From Sipunculus nudus (lineage: Eukaryota > Annelida > Sipuncula > Golfingiida > Sipunculidae), in contig CM049316.1 in NCBI GenBank assembly GCA_026874595.1, positions 124,001-188,000 of the forward strand: DNA of 64,000 nucleotides, given 5' to 3'. Position numbers and translations under genes: made by a program. The notes below the pieces were generated by a model, which was given only the letters and a program-made list of their open reading frames with translations, did no database searches and had not been told where the DNA came from. Of the stretch, positions 40,913-49,665 are shown piece after piece (position 1 is the first letter of the stretch; each line of letters opens with the position of its first letter).

Positions 40913-41587
40913 ATGGCTTGTTCTTCACATTGGCACGAGACGTTTTACGGCATACTGCCCCGTTTGGCATCTGCACTGTACGTGAAACAGAGTCTGCTGC
41001 CAGACGAGCTGTTGGCAGAGGGGTTTCTCGACAGGGACGAGCTGGATAATGTCAGGGCGAAGATGACTAATTCGGAACAAGCCGAACTGTTGCTGCACAC
41101 ACTGGCGGATACGAACACTCCCAGAAGGCTTGACAAAGCTATGAAAATTATAGGGCGTCATCACCCAGACGTTTTGCGGATGTATCAAGATCGCATGAAA
41201 GCACTGAGTCGGGATGAGAAAAAGGCTCGACCACACGGTTCGCCTCCGGCTAAGGTGTCTTCGTCTTGGAACGACAGTTTTTACAAAATACTTCCCGGTA
41301 TGGTCGACAAATTAGACGTGCTGCATACGGATGTAGTTGATGCACTGGTTGCGCGAGGGTTTATCAACGACAACATGGTCGAGCAGATACGTGATCACAG
41401 AACAAACACGGCCCAAGCCAGAACACTTCTGTACCTTCTTCTTGATAACAACGGTGTATATGAGCTTGACGCTGCCATGGAGTTGCTGCGCGGCCATTAC
41501 CACGCGCATGTGTCGGATTTTTATCAACAACGTATGAAACATCTCGATCGTCCCATGCTGGTGGACAACGTGAACAACCGTTCGTAA
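40913..41587 (+). CDS. Tandem-CARD protein, 224 residues
   Basis: ATG at 40913. Two death-fold domains of the CARD type lie at about residues 5-95 and 117-209. They share SHWHETFYGILPRL and SSWNDSFYKILPGM at their starts, then LPDELLAEGFLDRDELDNVR and VVDALVARGFINDNMVEQIR, so the gene arose by internal duplication. There is no RING, BIR or caspase domain. Tandem CARDs in animals nucleate filaments or cap them; a viral tandem CARD could bridge or poison such filaments (inference). It is 12 kb from the CARD cluster and on the opposite strand, and its sequence is distinct from the others, suggesting separate acquisition. An AATAAA lies 320 bp downstream. Confidence 0.78.
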   Translation: MACSSHWHETFYGILPRLASALYVKQSLLPDELLAEGFLDRDELDNVRAKMTNSEQAELLLHTLADTNTPRRLDKAMKIIGRHHPDVLRMYQDRMKALSRDEKKARPHGSPPAKVSSSWNDSFYKILPGMVDKLDVLHTDVVDALVARGFINDNMVEQIRDHRTNTAQARTLLYLLLDNNGVYELDAAMELLRGHYHAHVSDFYQQRMKHLDRPMLVDNVNNRS

Positions 41588-42382
41588 GCATGTACGCCCC
41601 GTCTAAGACACTGTATATACACATCAAACGCTGGAAGTGTTGGAGGTCCAGATGCTGATATTAACTCGTGTATTCGGGATTTTTCGAAAGAACTGATTGT
41701 TTGGTCTTTGAGCATACGCAACGATGTAGCATTTTTATACAATGCACGCATATATATGACTGTTTGAAACGTGGGATTAACGTACGGGACGTGTTTCATA
41801 ACGGACCTAACGTCACAGTCAGCTCTCCAGGCAATAAGGTTTTGTATAACAGGTTGTTGTGCATGTGATTTGTTTTTGTTTATACTGTAATCTATATGAC
41901 ACGTAATAAAAAGGCATAACTGAATCGCATCCTGTATCGTATCAGAGTATGATGGGGGTTATGCTTTGTGTGTGGTGCGTGTGTAAAACCAGTTATCTAT
42001 AAGATACATGTGATCTGGTTCACGTCACTATATGAAATAACAGGTTGCTAACAGAGTTCTCACTGGATGGCACCACATTATAACATTTTTTGCCCCATCA
42101 CGGTCTCTTAGATGATATCCACATTTAACCGTGAATCTCTGTCACAACGCGTTGCATCAGGTTCCCCTTAAATATTTGTTCTACTCCTCCGGTTTATGAA
42201 TGAAACTCGGCAACGGCAACCGTCAAACTATCTTCCGGAACGAAACTGATGCCACTCGGACCACATGTTGATCCGTGTGCGTCATCACAGATTCAGAAAA
42301 ACAATTTTGGATACGCGGAATGTAGGCTTGCTGATGGTATTATGTTAACGGTTCTGCCACACGTGTGTAATCCCCCCTTCGC
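41588..42382 (+). other. Intergenic with AATAAA at 41905-41910
   Basis: AATAAA at 41905-41910 probably ends the tandem-CARD transcript. The rest holds no supported gene. Confidence 0.45.
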
Positions 42383-42413
42383 GTGTATACGTCATCACAC
42401 GTGACTATATAAC
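42383..42413 (+). promoter_or_regulatory. Promoter of lectin-like gene 1
   Basis: gtatacgtcatcacacgtga is followed directly by ctatataac (TATA at 42406-42413). The identical arrangement precedes gene 2. Confidence 0.7.
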
Positions 42414-42544
42414 CACCATTGGGCAGCATGAACGCCACATGCGCACAGTATTCTGAAAAGGACAGGCACGTGTGCCGCTGCTGGTGACTGGATAACGTGT
42501 TCGCAGATGTTTGCTACCCGTTTGGTCCTGTTTTTTATTTATTG

Positions 42545-43576
42545 ATGGGGTGTATCCGCCGGCTTTTTGTACTTTGGGTACTGTACAGTGATTTCTGTCT
42601 GGCAAACTATTTGACTCAGAGTTCTGCTGCCCCTTCTCCGTACCATGCATTCAGATTCTTCGACATCAATCTGACAAACAGCGAGGCCCAGTATGGGTGC
42701 GGTATGTTACAGGATGGCAGGTGGTACCTGCCTGCACCGGATGACAGCCATGACGGGTTATCGTTCCACACAGAATTGACTGCTTTCATGAACAGTGCTG
42801 GTATTTCCGAAGCGTGGATTTCGCTGAAAGGGAACAAGCTAAACGAATGGCGGGTGTCCGGGACGAATTCTTTCAAAGGCACGGTACAACATAATGGGAA
42901 ACAACACAGACACTGCGCCAGGATACAATCTCATTATGAAGCTGCTGTGAGTGAGTCGTGTAATGACGACGTCAAAATGTTTATATGCGTTGTGCCGTCT
43001 TCCAGCCACCTGTTCTTCAGTAATCTCTGCAACGGACAGTACGGACCGTGCTACGCGATTATGCGTGGCGCCGCAAGTTGGTTTGCAGCTAAAAGTATGT
43101 GCGTTTACATAGGGGCACGCTTGGCCGTCGTTCATAATGAACAGGAAGCTAAAGCCCTGAGTAAGTTCATAAAATATAAGATATCCGGTGCAACGGAATA
43201 TTGGGTGGACCTGGTGAACTACGTTTGGAAATACCGTCTGCGCGGAAACAGGACTGCGGTTCCCGACATGTACTTTTGGTACAGACAACGACCTGATACC
43301 GGGAAAAACTGTGCCGTAGTAAGGAAATATCCAGACGGATATTTCTGGGAAGCTGTGGACTGCGACAGCCGCCATCAAATCGTCTGCATGAGTCATCGTT
43401 CTTTATCGACAAGAAGTGATGGCGCAATGGTCAACGTGCCTACACGCTACCCGCACAACGCATCGGATACTGCTACTGAGATATATTCTTCCGCGTCATC
43501 ATACCGCTCTATATCGCACGCCGTTATCATACGTATGTGTCTATCACTGTGCGTCAGTATCATTACGTCCATCTAA
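42545..43576 (+). CDS. C-type-lectin-like membrane protein 1 (two CTLDs)
   Basis: The ORF opens at a GTG. The ATG used by gene 2 is ACG here, so the first in-frame ATG is 42545 (MGCIRRLFVLWVLYSDFCLA, a good signal peptide). Two C-type-lectin-like domains follow. The first contains FHTELTAFMNSAGISEAW and ends in paired cysteines. The second (about 165-285) contains WFAAKSMCVYIGARLAVVHN, FWYRQ and the final NCAVV-to-IVCM pair. The Ca-binding WND motif is replaced by FWEAVD, so sugar binding through calcium is unlikely. A short hydrophobic C-terminus without a cytoplasmic tail suggests a GPI-type or tail anchor. Likely a surface or secreted ligand mimic (inference). Confidence 0.82.
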   Translation: MGCIRRLFVLWVLYSDFCLANYLTQSSAAPSPYHAFRFFDINLTNSEAQYGCGMLQDGRWYLPAPDDSHDGLSFHTELTAFMNSAGISEAWISLKGNKLNEWRVSGTNSFKGTVQHNGKQHRHCARIQSHYEAAVSESCNDDVKMFICVVPSSSHLFFSNLCNGQYGPCYAIMRGAASWFAAKSMCVYIGARLAVVHNEQEAKALSKFIKYKISGATEYWVDLVNYVWKYRLRGNRTAVPDMYFWYRQRPDTGKNCAVVRKYPDGYFWEAVDCDSRHQIVCMSHRSLSTRSDGAMVNVPTRYPHNASDTATEIYSSASSYRSISHAVIIRMCLSLCVSIITSI

Positions 43577-43799
43577 AACATCAGACTGAAGGGTTATGCA
43601 AAAACAATACGCCCCCGTATGGGAAGTCTCATGCACGGAAGATCTGTATACATTATATCTGGTTTGCTGATCAAACATCGTTTTTGTGTTGTTTTCGTTT
43701 GTGTGCCAGTGATGCAGAAGTAACATGACCCAACGTGACGCATGTAAATCGCTTGCTTATCAGATATGTCCTCTTTATTTTTTATTCTCCTCCCCCCGA

Positions 43800-43830
43800 G
43801 TGTATACGTCATCACACGTGACTATATAAC
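43800..43830 (+). promoter_or_regulatory. Promoter of lectin-like gene 2
   Basis: Same module as at 42383: acgtcatcacacgtgac then TATATAAC at 43823-43830. Gene 2 was copied together with its promoter. Confidence 0.7.
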
Positions 43831-43884
43831 CATCACCGGGCAACTTGAACGCCACATGCGCACAGTCTTGTGAGAAGGACAGGC

Positions 43885-44994
43885 ATGGGTGCCGCTGGTG
43901 GTCACTGGATTTCGTGTTCGCAGAGGTTTGCTTACCATCTGGTACTGTTTTTTGTATTGATGGGGTGTATCTTCCGGCTCTCTGTATTTTTGTTACTGTA
44001 CAGTGACCTATGTCTGGCAACCTCTGTGACTCCGAGATCTGCTGCCCCTTCTCCGTACCGTGCATTCAGATTCGTCGACATCAATCTGACAAACAGCGAG
44101 GCCCAGTATGCGTGCGGTATGTTACAGGATGGCAGGTGGTACCTGCCTGCACCGGATGACAGCTATGACGGGTTATCGTTCCACACAGAGTTGACTGCTT
44201 TCATGAACAGTGCTGGTATTTCCGAAGCGTGGAGTTCGCTGAAAGGGAACACGCTAAAAGAATGGCGTGTGTCCGGGACGAAACCTTTCACCGGTGAAGT
44301 GCAAGAAAACGGGATACGACCCAAACACTGCGCTCTTATTAAGACCAGATATGAAGCTGCTGTATCTGTAAACTGCACTGAAGACAGGAATGATGGCTTA
44401 TGTCAGGTATCATCCTCCAGCCGGTGGTTCTTCAGTCGTCTGTGCACGGGGCAAAAAGGACAGTGCTATGTGATAATCCGTGGCGCCCCCGATTGGTTTG
44501 CGGCTAATAGCATGTGCGTTTACATAGGGGCACGCTTGGCCGTCGTTCATAATAAGAATGAAGCAAAAACTCTGTCTTTGTTCCTTAAGAAGAAATTTCT
44601 ACCAGGCAATTATTTTGTGGACCTGGTGAACCACGTTTGGCAATATCGTCTGCCTAGAAACCGGACTACGGTTCCCGACATGTACTTTTGGTACAGACAA
44701 CAACCTGCCACTGCGAAAAACTGTGCCGTAGTAAGGAAATACCCAGATGGATATTTCTGGGAAGCTGTGGACTGCGAAAGCCGCCATCAAATCGTCTGCA
44801 TGAGTCATCGTTCTCTATCGACAAGACGTAATGGCGCAATGGTCAACGTGCCTACACGCTACCCGCACAACGCATCGGATACTGCTACTGCTACTGGGAC
44901 ATATTCTACCGCGTCATCACACCGCTCTATATCGCACGCCGTTATCATACGTACATGTCTATCACTGTGCGTCAGTATCATTACGTCAATCTAA
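43885..44994 (+). CDS. C-type-lectin-like membrane protein 2 (two CTLDs)
   Basis: The first ATG is 43885 and gives 25 residues before an internal MGCI start at 43960 that matches gene 1. Either start precedes a hydrophobic signal segment. The two CTLDs match gene 1 closely throughout. They differ mainly at the end of CTLD1 and in residues 210-235 of the second domain. The Ser/Thr stalk and hydrophobic C-terminus (HAVIIRTCLSLCVSIITSI) are conserved. Tandem duplicate of gene 1, with the same absence of WND. Confidence 0.82.
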   Translation: MGAAGGHWISCSQRFAYHLVLFFVLMGCIFRLSVFLLLYSDLCLATSVTPRSAAPSPYRAFRFVDINLTNSEAQYACGMLQDGRWYLPAPDDSYDGLSFHTELTAFMNSAGISEAWSSLKGNTLKEWRVSGTKPFTGEVQENGIRPKHCALIKTRYEAAVSVNCTEDRNDGLCQVSSSSRWFFSRLCTGQKGQCYVIIRGAPDWFAANSMCVYIGARLAVVHNKNEAKTLSLFLKKKFLPGNYFVDLVNHVWQYRLPRNRTTVPDMYFWYRQQPATAKNCAVVRKYPDGYFWEAVDCESRHQIVCMSHRSLSTRRNGAMVNVPTRYPHNASDTATATGTYSTASSHRSISHAVIIRTCLSLCVSIITSI

Positions 44995-45418
44995 AACATC
45001 AGACGGAAGGGTCATGAAAAACAATACGCCCCCGTATGGGGATTCACATGCGCGAAAGATATTACCCAGGAAGTAACATGACACAACGTGACGCATGTAA
45101 ATCACTTGCTTATCAGATATTTCATTTTTTTTTTTTTTGGTGAAGCGGATGTTTTAACATTCCTGCTGTTGTAACGAAAATTAAACCTGGTTTTTCCCGA
45201 AACATTCCCGGGGTGTAACATGACGCAATGCCACGAACTTGACCCGACGACTGTTGCATCACGCAGCTATATAAAGACCAGGTCTGCCGGAGATTTGAAT
45301 CATATTCGCCCAGTCTTCACAGCAGCCTGGTGTTCCGTCGGACCGAAGCCTCTGTTGCAGTAAGTGTTGTTACGTGTTACGCTTGTTCTATGCTAGAACA
45401 AGTTCTCTCAGTGTGTGA
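44995..45418 (+). promoter_or_regulatory. Intergenic with promoter of lectin-like gene 3
   Basis: TATATAAA at 45268-45275 lies 150 bp upstream of the ATG at 45419, with a TTGCATCACG element before it. A poly-T stretch lies near 45125-45140. Confidence 0.6.
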
Positions 45419-46744
45419 ATGCTGTTCAGTACCATCATGCTGCGTTTCCATCTGCTGTATCTGTTGTTGCTCGTCACCACGTCTGCTGGCCGTCCAAATC
45501 CCGCGTTCCGTTCTCTCCAATTGTCTTTGACAAACGCTGAAGCCGGGCACGCGTGCAGTATCTTAGGAGGGAAGACGTGGGCCCTGCCTGTACCCGATAA
45601 TGTGTCAGACGCTGTAACGTTTCATGAAAGACTGACTGACTTCATGAGCAGCGCTGGTGTTACGGAATCATGGATCTCTCTGAAAGGGAAGAAGCTCAAA
45701 CAGTGGCGCGTGTCTGGCCGTTCCCGTTTCTGCGGTACTATACACCAGGTGTACAATATGCAGGGGCAACATTGCGCTCTGTTGAGACCTAGAGGGAAGA
45801 CCCTCCTCCCCTTCTACTGCAATGGACGCGACGTAGATTTTGGTTATGTCTGCGAACTGCCAACCGCTACCGGGTGTCCTCTGTGGTTTTCAGGACATTA
45901 CTGTGAGTGCAAACACCAGAACGGACCTTGCTACATATTCGGACCTGGTGTCAGCAGTTGGTTTGAGGCTAGGAATCTGTGTGTTAGCATAGGAGCGCGG
46001 TTGGCTTCGGTCAAGAACGAAAAAGAGATAAAGGCATTGTCCGGAGTGCTCTACAAGTCTGTTTTAGCGCGTCACGTGTACTGGCTCGATGTTGTGGACC
46101 ACGTTTGGGAATACCATTTCTCAGGCAACCGGTCTGCTATTCCAGACATTTACTTTTGGTACAAAGACCAACCTAAGCCAAATAAAAACTGTGCCATCGT
46201 CAGGAAATTCCCCAAAGGTTTCTTGTGGAAGGCTGTGCCGTGCCACAGTCGCCACCAGGTGATTTGTATGAACACAATCAAACGGCACAAGAGCGTGACT
46301 TCTGTGAACGATTTGTCTGTCAGCCCGGCACAGGATACTGGCACCTCCCGGTACCCGCTCCGTATTCCTCATCAGCTGCACGTACATGCGTTTGCCGATC
46401 CCTCAGGACTGTCTGCACGTCATCCAGGTGTATGCCAAGACGCAGACATGTCGTCAGGAGACAACTCTGAACCAAGCGCTCCGTATATACTATTTTCAGG
46501 CAGCAGCCCTGCACCTAGCACTGTTTCTCCTATATCCAACAACGCAAACGAAGACGGCTATGTTAATGTACGTTCGTTGACAAGTCCCAGTCCCATGATA
46601 CCCGTCGATCCACAGCCCTTTATTCCCACAGTTGCCCCCACACACGCAATGAGAAATCTGTCTGCCGGTTTTCGAAAGCCGTTTGCAGACACATCACTGC
46701 TGCTGTCCATAGTCATCAATGCTTTAAACGTCAGCATACGTTAA
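45419..46744 (+). CDS. C-type-lectin-like protein 3, diverged paralog with long Ser/Pro stalk (441 residues)
   Basis: ATG at 45419 gives a strong signal peptide (MLFSTIMLRFHLLYLLLLVTT). CTLD1 (FHERLTDFMSSAGVTESWIS) and CTLD2 (WFEARNLCVSIGARLASVKN, FWYKDQPKPNKNCAIV) align with genes 1 and 2. It has extra cysteines between the domains and about 100 additional residues of Ser/Pro/Thr-rich stalk before the hydrophobic C-terminus. It lacks WND. Its greater divergence and different promoter make it the older member. AATAAA at 47006-47011 ends the transcript. Confidence 0.82.
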   Translation: MLFSTIMLRFHLLYLLLLVTTSAGRPNPAFRSLQLSLTNAEAGHACSILGGKTWALPVPDNVSDAVTFHERLTDFMSSAGVTESWISLKGKKLKQWRVSGRSRFCGTIHQVYNMQGQHCALLRPRGKTLLPFYCNGRDVDFGYVCELPTATGCPLWFSGHYCECKHQNGPCYIFGPGVSSWFEARNLCVSIGARLASVKNEKEIKALSGVLYKSVLARHVYWLDVVDHVWEYHFSGNRSAIPDIYFWYKDQPKPNKNCAIVRKFPKGFLWKAVPCHSRHQVICMNTIKRHKSVTSVNDLSVSPAQDTGTSRYPLRIPHQLHVHAFADPSGLSARHPGVCQDADMSSGDNSEPSAPYILFSGSSPAPSTVSPISNNANEDGYVNVRSLTSPSPMIPVDPQPFIPTVAPTHAMRNLSAGFRKPFADTSLLLSIVINALNVSIR

Positions 46745-47005
46745 GATTTGCTGCAGTCGAGGAGGGTAAAATGGAAATAGGACTGTTCTGTCGCATTCGG
46801 ACGACTAGCTCTGTATATACTTAGACCATGTATAGTATAATCAAGATGTTTTCTTTTGTACAGTTGTTAGTGTCATGCAGTTTGTGTGTTATGATATATA
46901 TTTGGAATTGTACAGTGTTTCATACGTGTTAACCACCCCATTTATCTGTGTGGGTAGGGTAAGGCAAGGGTGACCGTATACATCGTGTGACGTGTAGCTT
47001 TATAC

Positions 47006-47011
47006 AATAAA
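47006..47011 (+). terminator. Polyadenylation signal AATAAA
   Basis: AATAAA about 260 bp after the stop of lectin-like gene 3. Confidence 0.6.
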
Positions 47012-47117
47012 CACATTTGTACTAAGTCAAGGTTTGTTTTGTTTTTATCTCTCATGCTCAAACACGAAATGATTGTGAACCCACTTGTGAATGACTGTTT
47101 GTGAATCCACAAAAACC

Positions 47118-47123
47118 TTTATT
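47118..47123 (-). terminator. Polyadenylation signal AATAAA
   Basis: Minus-strand AATAAA about 120 bp after the transposase stop. Confidence 0.6.
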
Positions 47124-47242
47124 CTTTTTTACCGCGACACTAATGTTTTGTTACGGTAGATTCAACAACATCACTTTATAAACACATAACACATCGATTT
47201 GCATTTTATACAAACATTCGATTTAACACAGGCCCTCCATGT

Positions 47243-49042
47243 TCAGAGTGCGGGTGCGTACACCCTGGCGCATTGCTTCAACAGTTGGTCGGGTGACAGG
47301 GCCCCTTCCTGGTATTGTGCCCACAGCTCGAACAAGCGACCTTGCATGTCCCTGTACAGTGACCGTTGGTAGCGGGCGACTTTATGTTCTGGCAACAGCT
47401 GCACCTGAACTCTTATGTTTAAGGCCTCCTCGTACAGGAGGGCTATCAACAGGTACAGAGAAATATTTGTCCTTTTCACCCGGCTTTGTATCCTGCGGTG
47501 CCACCCTTCACAGTCATTGTTGGTTCTCACGCTCTGCATGAATCCGGACCAGGCGGCGGGAGGCCACGTTGTAGAGTTTATCCACGTCTTCCGCACGTAG
47601 CGGGTCAACCTGCGCAGTGACTGTTTGAGTGTGGCGTTTTCCAGACGGTTGAAAGCCCCTGGTATCTCCGATGCTGGTAGGAAAGGCAGTGCTAGCAACC
47701 GTCGGCATGTCTTGTGTACCAGGTTGTTGCGGGTGTAGGCCGACTGCAGGCCCAGGCTTTGCACATGCCTCCATACGGCTTGGGTCCAGTGGAAAGCGCA
47801 TCCTTTTAACCGGACGCTCGGCATGACCTTCCTGACGGCGTTCCATACAGCCTTCTCGAAGTCCAGCATTATTTCTTGTACGCACGTGGTCGGGGGCAGC
47901 AACCCCATCAAGTGTTTGAAAACGTCAACGTAATCCTTTTCACGTTTCCCGGACATCAACACGAACACCAGTGGGACCTGTTTGTAAGTGTCGTTGCGGC
48001 GTATGAACACGTGCACGCTGTACAACTGGGTGAAAGGTTGTTTCACGAGCTTGAAGGTGCCGTCCATGTACCACCGTTTCGCTTTGGCGAGCAGTTGCAG
48101 CATGTTGCGTGTTGCAAACACGAGGTGCCTCTTGCCGTCGGTGTGTATGTCACCGTGCAGGAAATCTGTTGGGACGGCTCTTTCTTCCAAGTGGAAGTCG
48201 AGGTTCCTGGGGTGAGGAGGTCTCTTGTTCTGTCTGTGCCTGTTTGCTGCGCGTATCAGGTGTTTGGTTTTAGGTATGGCCGTGCAGATTTCGCCGGGTT
48301 TCAGGTCCCTGCGTAAAACCCCTTCCACCACCTCGCCTGCCGGCGCGAACAGGTCAGCTTCTGCCTTTTTCTTTATGCTCCACGATATCTCGGCAGCCCT
48401 GTGAGCACCCGGGAGGGGACCGTGTGTGTGGGAATGAATGCCGGGTTGGAAATGGTGTTTGCCGCCTCTTATTCTTTGCACGACGGAAGCTTGGCAGCGG
48501 GCGCGTTTGTTGCGTTTGATGCAGTTCCAGTAAACGACGCCGTTCCTCCGGAATTTCACTGTGAAACTGTACCCTGTATCTGTGAAGAGTTTGTCCTTAC
48601 CCCGTTTGCTGCCACCGGATACCAAGTGCCATTTTGTCCGGTTCGCCTGATCGAGGGGCGTTTCCTGTTCGGCGTCGGCGTGTTCGTCATCACTTCCTGT
48701 GACCGACGTTTCGTCAAACACGTCAGGCGTCCCGTAGATGTCTGCAGCGTCACGTTGTCCTTGACCTTGTCCGCTCTTGCTCAGGCACCGAGGCGAGTTC
48801 TGTGTTGATCGCGGGCTCGAGTGACAAGAGCCAGACAGTACGTCACAAAGGCTGACGTGGGGGTTTTTTTCCTTGTCCGGGCCAGAGGGACTGCTTTCAA
48901 CGCTGCTGCTGTTTATGTCGTACAGGGTGACGGAAAGCCTCTGCCTTTTGTTTTTGGGTGATGCTTCTGGCGTTGAGTTCGACCGTTTCTTCTGTAACTG
49001 CATGTTTTCCGGGTTCGAACGTCGCTCGCACTGGGTCGGCAT
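47243..49042 (-). CDS. MULE-type transposase with FLYWCH-like zinc finger, 599 residues
   Basis: A TTG at 49060 opens the frame; the first ATG is 49042. Residues 1-145 are a Ser/Asp-rich basic-acidic leader. Residues about 150-208 form a FLYWCH/WRKY-like finger (C174, C183, H204, H206, with YWNC). The MULE catalytic core follows: Asp327 in YMDGTF, Asp394 in MLDFEKA, the CAFHWTQAVWRHVQ signature, and Glu512 in NNDCEGWHRR. All three acidic residues are intact and the frame is unbroken. No terminal inverted repeats were noticed next to it, so it may be domesticated as a DNA-binding or recombination factor rather than mobile. The host origin of such genes is well known. Confidence 0.85.
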   Translation of the reverse strand: MPTQCERRSNPENMQLQKKRSNSTPEASPKNKRQRLSVTLYDINSSSVESSPSGPDKEKNPHVSLCDVLSGSCHSSPRSTQNSPRCLSKSGQGQGQRDAADIYGTPDVFDETSVTGSDDEHADAEQETPLDQANRTKWHLVSGGSKRGKDKLFTDTGYSFTVKFRRNGVVYWNCIKRNKRARCQASVVQRIRGGKHHFQPGIHSHTHGPLPGAHRAAEISWSIKKKAEADLFAPAGEVVEGVLRRDLKPGEICTAIPKTKHLIRAANRHRQNKRPPHPRNLDFHLEERAVPTDFLHGDIHTDGKRHLVFATRNMLQLLAKAKRWYMDGTFKLVKQPFTQLYSVHVFIRRNDTYKQVPLVFVLMSGKREKDYVDVFKHLMGLLPPTTCVQEIMLDFEKAVWNAVRKVMPSVRLKGCAFHWTQAVWRHVQSLGLQSAYTRNNLVHKTCRRLLALPFLPASEIPGAFNRLENATLKQSLRRLTRYVRKTWINSTTWPPAAWSGFMQSVRTNNDCEGWHRRIQSRVKRTNISLYLLIALLYEEALNIRVQVQLLPEHKVARYQRSLYRDMQGRLFELWAQYQEGALSPDQLLKQCARVYAPAL

Positions 49043-49665
49043 GTCATCTGTGCAGGGCAATATTTGCTAATGTGACGGCCCGCATGTCACAACACATGCT
49101 GCGAGGCGGTGTCGGTTGTCATGGGAGCCACTGCTGTGTATGCAAATACTGACCTAGATAACCAGAACATCGTAACGCCCATACACGTGTTTCAGTGAAG
49201 ACAGGGATAGTGGCGGGCAGGGGCGGGGAGAGGAATGGTGAGCGAAACGCATTTAAGGGGTATGACATCAGTTTACTAAAGCTTCAGCCGGGCAATCCGT
49301 GTTGCAAAAATCAGGGAAGGGAGAGGGTTAGCGACCTGCTATCTGGATTTGAGCATACATGATCAAACGTTAGACTGTGTTTGCAAATTGTGAGGGGAGG
49401 TATTTGCTACGTTCCGTTCGTACAGACATACATGTTTCAGTCCCATCTTGATTCGCGCAGGGCATCATCAAACCAAACAAACACGTTCAACCAAGTACAT
49501 ATTGTTTATTAAAACTAACTAGTAAACGTCAAGAAAAACTGAAACACAAAATACACTGTAACCAATTCAATACATGAATATAATACATGAAAATTTTAAC
49601 ACAAGTCCTTCACACAAGTCTTTTCACTTACACGCAGCCATTACGAAGCCAGTCAAATGTTTTGA
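49043..49665. other. Intergenic with minus-strand polyadenylation signal
   Basis: AATAAA on the minus strand at 49505-49510 lies about 155 bp after the stop of the 488-residue gene. No gene or repeat is supported in the remainder. Confidence 0.5.
49505..49510 (-). terminator. Polyadenylation signal AATAAA
   Basis: Minus-strand AATAAA downstream of the 49666-51132 gene; it may be shared by the co-oriented genes upstream of it. Confidence 0.5.

Larger units (their letters stand above)
46745..47242. other. Intergenic with convergent polyadenylation signals
   Basis: Plus-strand AATAAA at 47006-47011 serves the lectin-like gene 3. Minus-strand AATAAA at 47118-47123 serves the transposase gene. 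No other gene is supported. Confidence 0.65.
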
